A stretch of DNA of 64,000 bases. Source: Clostridium hydrogenum. GTDB lineage: Bacteria; Bacillota; Clostridia; Clostridiales; Clostridiaceae. A program made the translations under genes and the position numbers. Under the pieces are notes generated by a model that ran no database searches, was not told the origin of the DNA, and saw only the letters and a program-made list of their open reading frames with translations. This document shows positions 9,143 through 17,920 of the stretch, piece after piece (within the stretch, counting starts at the first letter, position 1; every line of letters begins with the position of its first letter). The stretch is from contig NZ_JAEACT010000004.1 of assembly GCF_021432385.1 (NCBI RefSeq), positions 248,001-312,000 of the forward strand, written 5' to 3'.

Positions 9143-9697
9143 ATGAAAATTTTTTCTAAAATCCTATTATTTTTATTCTTAGCACTTATAATTTTGTTTG
9201 CTATAGCTATGATAGTTTTTTCTTCATTTGTTCACTTTAACAATAAGGAGAAAAAGGCTACAATTAGCATTCTAAAGTCAAAAACTACAGATTCACCTAA
9301 AGCACTTATTGTATACCAACCAGCTTTGATGTCAAATATCACTAAGGATATGTCCTACAATATAGCTAAAGGCTTAAACAGCAAAGGATATGAAGTCACT
9401 CTTATGTATCCTGGTAAAAAGGTATCAACTGATATTTCCAAATATGAAGTAATTGTCCTTGGATCTCCTATATATATTGGTCAAACCTCTTCGGTTTTAA
9501 CCAATTATATCAAGAATATTAATAACCTCCAAAATAAAAAAGTTATTTTATTCGTAACAGGAGCTAATGATGATTCACTTCCACTTGAGTCTCTAGGAAA
9601 ACTTATTAAGGATACAAAAACTGTCAATAAAGTACAATTTAAAAAAGGTGATGAACCTAAAGCTTACAATTTGGGGTGTGAAATTGGAGAAAAGTAA
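9143..9697 (+). CDS. Membrane-anchored flavodoxin-like protein
   Basis: Protein of 184 residues with one N-terminal transmembrane helix (about 5-30) and a cytoplasmic flavodoxin fold (about 50-184). Visible features are the first strand and phosphate loop region (ALIVYQPALMSNITKDM) and the flavin-side VIVLGSPIYIGQTS. The phosphate loop lacks the usual T/SxTGNT, so FMN binding should be tested rather than assumed. It starts 2 nt after the TetR stop behind GGAGGTAAAG, and its 3' end overlaps the next gene. Probably a redox partner at the membrane under control of the TetR regulator. Confidence 0.75.
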   Translation: MKIFSKILLFLFLALIILFAIAMIVFSSFVHFNNKEKKATISILKSKTTDSPKALIVYQPALMSNITKDMSYNIAKGLNSKGYEVTLMYPGKKVSTDISKYEVIVLGSPIYIGQTSSVLTNYIKNINNLQNKKVILFVTGANDDSLPLESLGKLIKDTKTVNKVQFKKGDEPKAYNLGCEIGEK

Positions 9698-10253
9698 AAT
9701 AGTTAGGAATATTCCTAATCTCATTACCATAACTAGACTATTTCTAACAATTTTCTTTCTAATATTATGCTTAAATACAAGATTATATTTAGGCATTTTA
9801 TTTACTTTTTTGTTGATTTGCATTTCTGATATCATAGATGGAAAAATCGCAAGATATCTTAATTCTGTTACAAAATTGGGGAGCATTTTAGACGTGCTTA
9901 TAGATTCATTTTTTATATTTTCAGCTTTGGGTATATTGTGCTGTCAAGAACATGTTATCCCTTTATGGTTTATACTTATTGTATTTATTAATCTTGTTGT
10001 ATTTATTACAACTTCATATATCATTCAAAAGTTTTCTATTAACTCAAGGAATTTCTTTGTATTTGATTTAATTGGAAGAATATCAGCAATACTTTTCTAC
10101 TTAATTCCCGGAATAGCATACTCTGTAATATATCTAAACCTAAATTCAAAATTAATACTTAAATGCATAATATCTGTAAACACCGTGCTTGCATTGGCTG
10201 CATGTATATCAAGAATAACTAAGCTTTCTATTTCTAAAGATAAACCACTGTGA
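9678..10253 (+). CDS. CDP-alcohol phosphatidyltransferase family membrane protein
   Basis: Integral membrane enzyme of about 191 residues. It has the complete family signature DxxDGxxARx8GxxxDxxxD, seen as DIIDGKIAR...GSILDVLID, which binds the metal ions and CDP-alcohol. About six hydrophobic segments follow. The family includes phosphatidylglycerophosphate and phosphatidylserine synthases; the acceptor alcohol cannot be read here. The frame is open from 9648, but an ATG there would lie deep in the flavodoxin gene; GTG 9678 (VKLEKSKIVRNIPN) gives the usual N-terminus with NIPNLIT. Third gene of the TetR operon, a small lipid-related module with the flavodoxin. Confidence 0.85.
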   Translation: MKLEKSKIVRNIPNLITITRLFLTIFFLILCLNTRLYLGILFTFLLICISDIIDGKIARYLNSVTKLGSILDVLIDSFFIFSALGILCCQEHVIPLWFILIVFINLVVFITTSYIIQKFSINSRNFFVFDLIGRISAILFYLIPGIAYSVIYLNLNSKLILKCIISVNTVLALAACISRITKLSISKDKPL

Positions 10254-10334
10254 AACTTGAAATTCATGTGCAGCATAATGATATCTTCTGGGCATTATGT
10301 TACACATGAATTTTTATAGTTGAGCTAGTTTCAC
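10250..10334. repeat. Palindromic element D, copy 1
   Basis: Hairpin element of about 85 bp with outer GTGAAAC..GTTTCAC and inner AATTCATGTG..CACATGAATT arms around the loop GATATCTTCTGGGC. It begins on the last codons of the phosphotransferase gene and lies between two convergent genes, so it could act as a bidirectional terminator. A related copy is at 63223-63319. Confidence 0.7.
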
Positions 10335-10376
10335 CATATAAAAAGGTTTCTTAATATTTCCCCTCATAAGTTCTCC

Positions 10377-11681
10377 TTAATTATTCTCTTCAATGCTACT
10401 TTTCTTAACCAGTATTTTAGTGATTCTCTTATCATTACACTTCAATATTATAAATTCATAATTTTCATAGTTAACTTTATCATTAACCTTTGGGTAAGCA
10501 TCTAATTTTGAATAAACCCATCCTCCTACAGTATCAATATTTTCTTCCTCAATACTAATTTTTAAAATCTCACTTATTTCTTCAAGAAGCACCTTTCCAT
10601 CAACAACATAATTTCCATTTTCAGTTTTCTTTATTTCTTCTCCTTCCTCATCAAATTCATCTTGTATTTCCCCCACAATTTCTTCTAATATATCCTCTGA
10701 CGTTACTAAACCAGAAGTTCCACCATATTCATCAATTATTATAGCCATATGCACCTTTTCTTTTTGAAAATCCTTGAGTAATTGACTTATTGAAATAGAC
10801 TCCGGCACAAATTTAATTTCACGAAGAATATCTTTAATGTCTTGAGTTTTACCTTCAAGCTTTTGTCTATATAAATCTTTAATATGTATGAAACCAATTA
10901 TGTTATCTTTACTATCCCTACATACGGGATACCTTGTCAATTGCGATTCCACTGTAGTTTCTATAATTTCATCAAAGGAATCCTCTATAAATATACATTC
11001 CATATCTGTACGAGGTATCATTATCTCCTTTGCAGTCTTTTCTGAAAAATCGAATATATTGTCAACAAAAGTAAGTTCAGTTTTATCTATTAGACCATGT
11101 TTATAACTTTCCTCAACAAGAAGCTTTATTTCTTCATCCGTGTGCGCCTCCTCATGTTCTTCTACTTGCGTTATCCCAAATAGCTTTAAAACTAAATTTG
11201 TACTATGATTAAATAGCCACATTATTGGATAAGTTATTTTATAAAATGTTATAAGTGGCAATGCTGTATACATAGCTATTTTCTCTGTACCTAATATTGC
11301 TAAAGACTTAGGTGCAAGTTCACCAAGCACAATATGAAAACCTGTTATAAGCACGAAGCCTAAAAAAAATGAAATTGAATGAACAAGCGTCTCTGGAATT
11401 TTAAGCAAATGAAATACAGGCATAAGTAAACTAGCAACAGCTGGTTCTCCTATCCAACCTAAGCCTAAAGATGCCAAGGTAATTCCAAGCTGACATGCAG
11501 ATAAGTATGAATTCAATCTACTAATTACTCTAAGAGTATACTTAGCATTTTTATTTCCTTCAAACACTAGTGTTTCTATTCTTGATTTCCTCACTTTAAC
11601 CATTGAGAATTCTGTTGCTACAAAAAATCCATTCATAAATACAAGCAAAAAAACTACTATGATATTTAATAAAGTAATCAT
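10377..11681 (-). CDS. CNNM-domain hemolysin/CorC-family membrane protein
   Basis: Protein of 434 residues with the three-part family architecture. A DUF21/CNNM membrane domain with four hydrophobic segments spans about 1-190, including the motif GLGWIGEPAVASLL. A CBS-domain pair spans about 205-325 (IPRTDMECIF, RYPVCRDS, MAIIIDEYGGTSGLVT). A small CorC_HlyC domain spans about 345-425 (VVDGKVLLEEI, ETVGGW-type). Homologues are linked to Mg2+/Co2+ efflux and were once called hemolysins. Single gene, convergent with the upstream operon across element D1, with element A3 in its promoter side. The annotation is firm at family level; the transported ion is inference. Confidence 0.9.
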   Translation of the reverse strand: MITLLNIIVVFLLVFMNGFFVATEFSMVKVRKSRIETLVFEGNKNAKYTLRVISRLNSYLSACQLGITLASLGLGWIGEPAVASLLMPVFHLLKIPETLVHSISFFLGFVLITGFHIVLGELAPKSLAILGTEKIAMYTALPLITFYKITYPIMWLFNHSTNLVLKLFGITQVEEHEEAHTDEEIKLLVEESYKHGLIDKTELTFVDNIFDFSEKTAKEIMIPRTDMECIFIEDSFDEIIETTVESQLTRYPVCRDSKDNIIGFIHIKDLYRQKLEGKTQDIKDILREIKFVPESISISQLLKDFQKEKVHMAIIIDEYGGTSGLVTSEDILEEIVGEIQDEFDEEGEEIKKTENGNYVVDGKVLLEEISEILKISIEEENIDTVGGWVYSKLDAYPKVNDKVNYENYEFIILKCNDKRITKILVKKSSIEENN

Positions 11682-11696
11682 CTATAAGCCCCTTAT

Positions 11697-11990
11697 ATAT
11701 ACCAGTTGAAACATCGAAATTACAATTTTAATCAGAGTAGAGAGTAAAGAGTAGAGAGTAGAGTGATGGTTGATTTTTCTCCGCTATCGCTACGAAAAAT
11801 CTAAAGACTTATTTTTTTATTGCTGCGCAATGGCGCCATACATGGTGTCAGCAAAGCTGACACCATTTAAGTTTAAGATTTACCTGAGAGAATCGAAAGG
11901 TAAATCATCCTTCACTCTACTCTCTACTCTCTACTCTTTACTCTTGTTTCTCCTCGATAAATTGCAATTTCGGTCTTTCAAGTAGTATAT
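11697..11990. repeat. Palindromic element A, copy 3, with extended outer arms
   Basis: Core 11733-11945. All four heptads on both arms lean to (G/A)AGAGTA rather than CARAGTA, so the two arms have changed together. Inside are a GATTTTTC..GAAAAATC hairpin, ATTGCTGCGCAAT, GGTGTCAGC..GCTGACACC and GATTTACCT..AGGTAAATC. Beyond the core the palindrome continues, with TATACCAGTTGAAA and GAAATTACAATTT on the left mirrored on the right. Confidence 0.88.
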
Positions 11991-12086
11991 CTATAAATAT
12001 TTTTATATACCTTATTTTAACCATTTATAGATTAAAACATGAATTTATGAAGTAATAATATTTCATAGCATTAACATTACTGAAAA

Positions 12087-13088
12087 TCAGCATATCCTAG
12101 GTAACATTTCTCCATCCAAAGGATTTAAAATTCGTTTTCCACCAAAATAATTTTCAATGTATACCAAACATTCTTGATTACTTGTAAAAGTTCCTATAAT
12201 ATTTGCATCCTCACACTGTTCTATACTTCTAAGCTTGTTCACAATGTCTTCTGCCACTTCACTTTTAACCACTAATACAACTCTTCCTTCACAAGCCATA
12301 TACATTGGATCCATTCCTAGCATTTTAGTTATTCCTGCAACTTCTCTTAAAACAGGTATACTTTCCTCTTCAAGTTTTATGCTTAAACCTGATATATTGG
12401 AAATTTCATTTAATATTGTAGCTAGTCCACCTCTTGTTGGATCTTTCATTATTTTTATAAATGGGTAATATTCTTTAAGCGAACTTATAATTTTATAAAC
12501 AGAAGCACAATCACTTTTTATATTACTTTTAGCATCTATATTATATCTTTCAAGCGCTATAGTAGTCCCATGTGCACCTATATTTCCACTTACGATTATT
12601 TTATCACCCGCGTTAATCTTCTTCATTTCATAGTCCTCTTCAACAATTCCTACCCCAGCAGTATTTATAAATATTCCATCTGCTGAACCTTTTTCAACTA
12701 CCTTTGTATCACCAGTTACAATTTTAACCTCAGAGGCTTTGCACTGCTTTGCCATTTCATTAACTATTAAATCAAGAATCTCAATTGAAAAACCTTCTTC
12801 TATTATAAAACCAGTGCTTAAATATAATGGTTTGGCTCCTGATACAGCTAAATCATTTATAGTTCCACAGATAGCAAGCTTTCCAATATTACCTCCCGAA
12901 AAAAATAAAGGCCTTACAACAAATGAATCTGTAGTAAATGCCATTCTACCTTTACATACCGGAAATAAAGCTGAATCTATACCCTCGGTTAAAATACTAT
13001 TATTAAAATGCTTATAAAAAATTTTTTGTATTAATTCATCTGTATACTTGCCACCATCACCATGGACTAATTTAATCTTTTCATTCAC
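12087..13088 (-). CDS. hypE: Hydrogenase expression/formation protein HypE
   Basis: Carbamoyl-dehydratase of [NiFe]-hydrogenase maturation, 333 residues. It turns the carbamoyl group donated by HypF on its C-terminal Cys into a thiocyanate, the source of the active-site CN ligands. The protein ends MLPRIC, the diagnostic PRIC tail bearing that Cys. The PurM-like ATP-binding region shows HGDGGKYTDELI near the start, TGDTKVV near 143 and MKDPTRGGLATIL near 217. It overlaps hypD by 4 nt and is the last gene of the hydrogenase operon. Length is normal for the family. Confidence 0.97.
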   Translation of the reverse strand: MNEKIKLVHGDGGKYTDELIQKIFYKHFNNSILTEGIDSALFPVCKGRMAFTTDSFVVRPLFFSGGNIGKLAICGTINDLAVSGAKPLYLSTGFIIEEGFSIEILDLIVNEMAKQCKASEVKIVTGDTKVVEKGSADGIFINTAGVGIVEEDYEMKKINAGDKIIVSGNIGAHGTTIALERYNIDAKSNIKSDCASVYKIISSLKEYYPFIKIMKDPTRGGLATILNEISNISGLSIKLEEESIPVLREVAGITKMLGMDPMYMACEGRVVLVVKSEVAEDIVNKLRSIEQCEDANIIGTFTSNQECLVYIENYFGGKRILNPLDGEMLPRIC

Positions 13089-14149
13089 TTTTTCCTTCCC
13101 CCATATTTAAAAGAAATAGAGCATGACCCTTCTGAAGATACCATGCATGGACCAACGGGATGTTCTGGAGTACAATCCCTTCCAAAGAAACAGCAATCAT
13201 TTGGAGATTTTTTTCCTAAAATTATTTGACCGCATACACAGTTATTCTTATTATTTTCTTGTATAGGTAAATTAAATTTTTTTAAAGCATCGAATTCTTG
13301 ATATTTTTTATTCAAATACAGCCCTGATTTATTAATTTCACCAATACCTCTCCACATACAAGCATCCTCCCAAAAACATTCTTCAATAATCTTTCTTGCA
13401 GACAAGTTTCCATTTGAAGTTACACAAGTTCTATATAAATTTTCAAATTTCTTTTCAGATTTGTGCTTTACTAAAAAATATATTGCAGATACAATGTCTA
13501 AGCTTTCAAAGCCAGCTACTACTGCAGGAATATTATAGTCTTCTGTAATAAATTTAAAATAATCAGAGCCTGTTATAACTGCTACATGCCCTGGACATAT
13601 AACTCCATCTAAATTACAATCTTTATCCTTCAATATAGTATTTAAAACTGGCTTCATAATTTTTAAACTACTTAAAATAGAAAAATTATTAATATTATTT
13701 TCTCTTGCTATTTTTACAATAAGTCCAATTAAAGGCGCCGTAGTTTCAAATCCAACAGCTAAAAATACAACCTCAAAATTTTTATTTTCCTCTGCAATTT
13801 TAAGTGCATCTAAAGGAGAATATATTATTTTAATTTTCTTGCCCTCCACTCTTTGGTCTATTAAACTTCCTCTTCCTCCCTTTACTTTCATTAAGTCTCC
13901 AAAGGTTGTCAATATAACATTTTCTTTTTTTAAGAGCTCAATGGCTGCATCTATATACCCTTCAGATGTAACGCAAACTGGACATCCTGGTCCTGATACT
14001 AAATTTACTTTTGGATAAAATAATTGTCTTATGCCCATTTTGGCTATACTTTGAGTATGAGTACCACATATCTCCATTATGTTAAAGTTCTCTACAGAAG
14101 ATTTTTTAATCTTATTAACCAAATTAAGTATAATTTCTTGCTTATTCAT
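13085..14149 (-). CDS. hypD: Hydrogenase formation protein HypD
   Basis: Fe-S scaffold protein of 354 residues that, with HypC, assembles the Fe(CN)2CO unit of [NiFe]-hydrogenase. Conserved family motifs are EICGTHT (about residue 27), GPGCPVCVT (about 62), FLAVGFETTAP (about 134) and ICPGHVAVI (about 185). C-terminal cysteines in CVCGQIILG, NDCCFFGRDCTPEHPVGPCMVSSEG match the [4Fe-4S] ligands of HypD. Its start overlaps the hypC stop by 8 nt and its stop overlaps hypE by 4 nt, so the three are tightly coupled. Confidence 0.97.
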   Translation of the reverse strand: MNKQEIILNLVNKIKKSSVENFNIMEICGTHTQSIAKMGIRQLFYPKVNLVSGPGCPVCVTSEGYIDAAIELLKKENVILTTFGDLMKVKGGRGSLIDQRVEGKKIKIIYSPLDALKIAEENKNFEVVFLAVGFETTAPLIGLIVKIARENNINNFSILSSLKIMKPVLNTILKDKDCNLDGVICPGHVAVITGSDYFKFITEDYNIPAVVAGFESLDIVSAIYFLVKHKSEKKFENLYRTCVTSNGNLSARKIIEECFWEDACMWRGIGEINKSGLYLNKKYQEFDALKKFNLPIQENNKNNCVCGQIILGKKSPNDCCFFGRDCTPEHPVGPCMVSSEGSCSISFKYGGRKK

Positions 14150-14360
14150 CTTTTGTTTCCTCTTGAAATACTTCTTCTAAAAATTTAAAATATTTCTCAT
14201 CAATCTTTTCTATTGCAAAACCCGCATGTATTAAAATGTAATCTTTTACGTGTGGGTTTTCTATGAGCTGAATATTTATACTTTTTTCCACTCCCATAAT
14301 ATCCACTTTTGCTAAATTTTCATGAATAGACTTTATTTGTCCAGGAACTGCAAGACACAA
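14142..14360 (-). CDS. hypC: Hydrogenase assembly chaperone HypC (TTG start)
   Basis: Small chaperone of about 72 residues that carries the Fe(CN)2CO unit between HypD and the large-subunit precursor. HypC works through an invariant Cys at position 2 (MCxAxPG). The open frame starts at 14375, but only TTG at 14360 yields an N-terminus with that Cys (CLAVPGQI), and GGGGGTG stands six bases upstream of it. So TTG 14360 is almost certainly the true start. Family-typical HAGFAIEKID lies near residue 47. Element A4 lies immediately upstream, between this gene and hypF. Confidence 0.95.
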   Translation of the reverse strand: MCLAVPGQIKSIHENLAKVDIMGVEKSINIQLIENPHVKDYILIHAGFAIEKIDEKYFKFLEEVFQEETKDE

Positions 14361-14379
14361 TTTAAACACCCCCATTTTT

Positions 14380-14589
14380 CAAAGTACAAAGTACAAAGTA
14401 CAGAGTACAATGAAGGATGATTTATCTTCCTTACGTCAGATAAATCTAAAAACTTATTGGTTCACCTTCGGTGAAAATAGGTACTAGTTTATGTTATGGG
14501 TTTGGGCAACGCCCATTAAGTTTTAAAATTTTCTGCAAAAGCAGAAAATTAACCTTCACTGTACTCTGTACTCTGTACTTTGTACTCTG
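14380..14589. repeat. Palindromic element A, copy 4 (inside hyp operon)
   Basis: Palindrome of 210 bp with four CARAGTA heptads per arm, subfamily I in the orientation opposite to A1: GATTTATCT..AGATAAATC, then TTCACC..GGTGAA, GGGC..GCCC and TTTTCTGC..GCAGAAAA. Its right arm supplies the last ten codons and the TGA of hypF; its left arm ends 20 nt before the hypC start. It sits within an otherwise overlapping gene string. Confidence 0.92.
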
Positions 14590-16835
14590 GTTTCTGCAAC
14601 TGCCATTTGTCCAAATGAAATTCCACCATCATTTATTGGCGTTTTAGAATTAAAAAAAATTTCTAAGCCATCTTTTTTAAGCTCATCATAAATTGCTTTA
14701 AGTAAATGCTCATTTTCAAATACTCCTCCGCTTAAAATAACCTTAGATATTTTGTATATTTGAGATAATTTTAAAACCATATCGCAAGTAAGTTTTGAAA
14801 TGGTATTGTGAAATTTAGCTGATATTATACTTTTTTTTACTTTGCAATTTATATCATTAATTACCCCATCAATAATATCTTTAATCTCTATTAAAAAAAC
14901 ATTATTTTCGTTCTTTATTTTATACCTATAGTATTCTTTAACCTCTTCATCTATTATGTTTTCTAAAGCTATAGCAGCTTCAGCATCATATGTAATAAAA
15001 TTTTTAAGCCCTATTAAACTTGAAATGCAGTCAAAAAATCTACCAAGGCTTGAGGACTTGTAACAATTTAATGATGACTTTAAAGCTTGGTTAACTATAT
15101 TTAGCTTATTTTCATCAATATTTTTTATAATCTCACCTTTGTATCCGCAAAAATATAAATAACTTGCAGCACACCTCCAGGGCTCCTTTATTGCTGCATT
15201 TATACCTTGTATGTTCACATATTGAAAATGTCCAACTCTATTAAAACTAGCTCTTGTTCCAATAAAAAATTCTCCTCCCCATATGTTTCCGTCTAATCCA
15301 AAACCCGTTCCATCGTATATAACTCCAATAACTTTTTCAGAAATATTGTGTTCTGCCATACAACCAGCCATATGGGCATGATGATGCTGAACTCTTATTT
15401 TTACTCCTTCTTTTTTATAACCACTTGAAATATAAAAAGGATGCATATCACACACCCATACTTTAGGCTCAACATCAAGTATTTTAATTAAATGCCTTAG
15501 AACTGATTCATAATTTTTATAGCAATTTAAATCCTGCAAATCTCCTAAATACTGACTCGTATACACATAAGAATTTTTAGAAAGGGAAACACTACTTTTT
15601 TCCTGAGCTCCTAAAGCAACAATATCATCACTTATATCTAAATTTTCTGCTGATGGAGCATACCCTCTTCCCAATCTTACAATGCATTCCTCACCATTAA
15701 ACACTTTTACAACTGAATCATCAATAGGAAGGTAAATTTCTCTATTGTGCATTAAAAAATAGTCAGCTATATTTTTTAACGCATTAAATGCACTGTTATT
15801 TTTGTATTCAATTGGGCATCCACTTATATTTCCACTAGTCATAATAAGTATATCTATTTGTTCCAATATCAAATAATGTATTGGTGTATATGGGAGCATA
15901 ACCCCTAGCTTTTTTTGCTCTGGTGCTATATTACTCGGAAGATTTATATCAGGCTTTTTTCGTAAAATTACAATAGGTCTTTTATTGCTAAGTAAAACCT
16001 CTTCCTCTTTTTCATTTACTTCACAAAATTGCTTTACTGTATTTATATCCTTCATCATAACTGCTAGAGGTTTATATGGTCTTATTTTTCTATTTCTAAG
16101 TTTAGCTATAGTATTTTCATTTCTTCCACTGCAAGCTAAATGAAAGCCACCTATTCCTTTTATTGCAATTATTTTCCCCATCTTTAAAAACTCAATAGTT
16201 TCATAAATTACATCTTCACATTTTGTGACTTCACCCTTATTATTCATAAGTATCAGCGAAGGACCACATTCACTGCAACAATTAGTTTCTGCATGAAATC
16301 TTCTATTTTCCTCATTATTATATTCATCTTGACAATTGCTGCACATATTAAAGGAAGACATTGTTGTACTTTCTCTATCATAAGGCAGTGATTTTATTAT
16401 GGAATACCTTGGACCACACTTAGTACAATTTGTAAAAGGATATCTATATCTTGTGCTGCTTTTATCCATAATATCTTTAACACATTCACTGCACGTCCCC
16501 ATATCTTTTGGTATAAATTTTATAGTGCTAGTTTTATTAGAGCTTTCTTTAATTTCAAAATCCTCGTACTTTAAATACTCTAAAGATTTACAATTTATTT
16601 TTTTTATAACAGCTGGGGTTGGTGGATTCTTAACAATTGTAATTATAAAAGCTTTAATATTACCTGCTGTTCCGGTAAAATCAATTGTAACAGAACCACC
16701 AGAATTATTTACCCAGCCTAAAATTCCATATTGCTTAGCTGTCTTATATACAAATGGTCTGAACCCAACCCCCTGAACAATACCATATATATTTACAAGA
16801 TATCTCTTTCTTTGGTTATTTGCCAGCTGAGTCAC
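14556..16835 (-). CDS. hypF: Carbamoyltransferase HypF
   Basis: Carbamoyl-phosphate-converting enzyme of 759 residues that makes the cyanide precursor for the hydrogenase active site. Domains in order: acylphosphatase-like (GIVQGVGFRPFVYKTA, about 14-100), two zinc fingers (CSECVKD..CTKCGPR and CSNCQDE..CSECGPS, about 113-195), YrdC-like (about 205-390, IAIKGIGGFHLAC), and a Kae1-like carbamoyltransferase (VQHHHAHMAGCMAEH near 490; GVIYDGTGFGLDG; ILSGGVFEN near 700). The native protein should end about MAVAE(T). The final RVQSTEYRVQ is translated from heptads of repeat A4 and is not family sequence. The start, a GTG overlapping the HypA-like gene by 20 nt, is less sure. Confidence 0.96.
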   Translation of the reverse strand: MTQLANNQRKRYLVNIYGIVQGVGFRPFVYKTAKQYGILGWVNNSGGSVTIDFTGTAGNIKAFIITIVKNPPTPAVIKKINCKSLEYLKYEDFEIKESSNKTSTIKFIPKDMGTCSECVKDIMDKSSTRYRYPFTNCTKCGPRYSIIKSLPYDRESTTMSSFNMCSNCQDEYNNEENRRFHAETNCCSECGPSLILMNNKGEVTKCEDVIYETIEFLKMGKIIAIKGIGGFHLACSGRNENTIAKLRNRKIRPYKPLAVMMKDINTVKQFCEVNEKEEEVLLSNKRPIVILRKKPDINLPSNIAPEQKKLGVMLPYTPIHYLILEQIDILIMTSGNISGCPIEYKNNSAFNALKNIADYFLMHNREIYLPIDDSVVKVFNGEECIVRLGRGYAPSAENLDISDDIVALGAQEKSSVSLSKNSYVYTSQYLGDLQDLNCYKNYESVLRHLIKILDVEPKVWVCDMHPFYISSGYKKEGVKIRVQHHHAHMAGCMAEHNISEKVIGVIYDGTGFGLDGNIWGGEFFIGTRASFNRVGHFQYVNIQGINAAIKEPWRCAASYLYFCGYKGEIIKNIDENKLNIVNQALKSSLNCYKSSSLGRFFDCISSLIGLKNFITYDAEAAIALENIIDEEVKEYYRYKIKNENNVFLIEIKDIIDGVINDINCKVKKSIISAKFHNTISKLTCDMVLKLSQIYKISKVILSGGVFENEHLLKAIYDELKKDGLEIFFNSKTPINDGGISFGQMAVAETRVQSTEYRVQ

Positions 16836-17076
16836 CCTCTATATTTTTAATAATTGCAGTTTCATCTGGCAAATCTCCAATTTCAATTTTTATTTCTGTC
16901 CTATCACTTACTAAATCATCATTGTAGCTTCTAAGATATTGAGAAAGATTATCTGAATTGACGTGACTGCCCTTATTTACAATAACAGCCATCTTATTTA
17001 CCTTTGCAATTTTTCCTCGTTTACAGCACTCAGCAAGCCCCTCTGAAATTTTACTTAACAATATAGTTTCATGCAT
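16816..17076 (-). CDS. HypA-like protein lacking the zinc-binding domain
   Basis: Protein of 86 residues starting MHE, the nickel-binding N-terminus of HypA metallochaperones (Ni ligand His2). Position, between the cytochrome b5-like gene and hypF, fits a HypA role, and the segment TEIKIEIGDLPDE resembles HypA's beta strand with acidic residues. However it is about 30 residues shorter than HypA and has no CxxC..CxxC zinc ribbon; its only cysteines are the adjacent pair in AECCKRG. It could be a reduced HypA, or an unrelated accessory protein whose start resembles one. The gene overlaps hypF by 20 nt. Function is inferred from context. Confidence 0.5.
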   Translation of the reverse strand: MHETILLSKISEGLAECCKRGKIAKVNKMAVIVNKGSHVNSDNLSQYLRSYNDDLVSDRTEIKIEIGDLPDETAIIKNIEGDSAGK

Positions 17077-17093
17077 AAAACCACTCTCCCTTA

Positions 17094-17465
17094 CTATTTA
17101 ATTACTCCAACCTTAGGAATCCCCTCCAATATTTTTGCTCCGCCTTCATGACAAGCATTAAATTCTTTAGTTAAATCTTTTCCTGCATATAATCCAAAAT
17201 GAGTTCCGCCGCCCCAAGCTGGAACCATGCTAAAATCATACACAGTTCCATCCACAGCTGCATATGCAGGCATTCCATTGGCACCATTGTATTTTGATAA
17301 CTCTTCTAATGTAAATTGTTTTTGGCTTTCTCTATGTCTTTTGCAGCTTTGTAATTTTCTTGCTTCTCGTCTTATTAGCGTCCTATAATAATTTTTAACA
17401 TATGGGCACACGGTTTTCATCATGCAAAATGTATAATAATCTATTTTATATAAGCTTTCATTCAA
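17094..17465 (-). CDS. Cytochrome b5-like heme/steroid-binding domain protein
   Basis: Protein of 123 residues. The C-terminal two thirds (about 50-123) is a cytochrome b5-like domain: FTLEELSKYNG, AYAAVDGTVYDFS, and THFGLYAGKDLTKEFNACHEG. This is the short form common in Firmicutes, with only some of the classic heme-ligand positions (His in THFG and CHEG). The N-terminal 50 residues are basic with several cysteines (about positions 14, 20, 40), not family sequence. It overlaps the protease gene by 4 nt and so belongs to the hydrogenase operon. It may be an electron-transfer partner, but heme binding is not certain. Confidence 0.75.
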   Translation of the reverse strand: MNESLYKIDYYTFCMMKTVCPYVKNYYRTLIRREARKLQSCKRHRESQKQFTLEELSKYNGANGMPAYAAVDGTVYDFSMVPAWGGGTHFGLYAGKDLTKEFNACHEGGAKILEGIPKVGVIK

Positions 17466-17920
17466 TTATTCCTGCCTCCCCCTATTTTAGAGGTAATTTC
17501 TTTTAATACATTTTCTGAAATCATATCAATATTTCTTTTAAGTTTGCTGCTGAGCTCTAGCTTAAAACTAATCTCTCCTACTTCAATTCCTATAATATAT
17601 CCCTTAACTTCTTTAAAATATAATTTTATTAAATCAACTACATTGTAGCTATGCTGTGTATAATATTTTTTCTTATATTGATATTTATCTATAGGGATTA
17701 CCGTTATTTCTCCAGGTTTTTTATCGAGATATACTGCATCTACAATAAATATGAAATCTCCATCTTCTATTGACGAAATACAGTATCCTAAATCCGTTTC
17801 TCCAATAATTACTTCACAATTTCTTTTTACAAGTTCTTCTTTAATTTTTTCTACAACAGTAATAGCAACGCCATCATCTTCCATCAATATATTTCCAATT
17901 GCAATAACCTTTATCTTCAC
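17462..17920 (-). CDS. Hydrogenase maturation protease (HyaD/HupD family)
   Basis: Endopeptidase of about 152 residues that removes the C-terminal tail of the large subunit after nickel insertion. Family motifs: IAIGNILMEDDGVAI at the N-terminus with the acidic nickel-sensing residue, FIVDAVYL with the second acidic ligand (about residue 66), and TQHSYN with the His ligand (about 96). The frame extends up to 17950, but GTG 17920 has a GAAGG site and overlaps the large-subunit stop as GTGA, a typical coupled start. Its substrate, HupL, is the gene immediately upstream and ends with a cleavable tail. Confidence 0.93.
   Translation of the reverse strand: MKIKVIAIGNILMEDDGVAITVVEKIKEELVKRNCEVIIGETDLGYCISSIEDGDFIFIVDAVYLDKKPGEITVIPIDKYQYKKKYYTQHSYNVVDLIKLYFKEVKGYIIGIEVGEISFKLELSSKLKRNIDMISENVLKEITSKIGGGRNN

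Noticed and set aside
10377..11681. A haemolysin
   Set aside because: The old name of the family; the CNNM, CBS and CorC domains indicate a membrane ion-handling protein.
11770..11985. Open frames over A elements (for example 11770-11985, 44981-45187, 59123-59323) as genes
   Set aside because: They run through the repeat arms, lack family motifs and start in heptads; they repeat because the element repeats.
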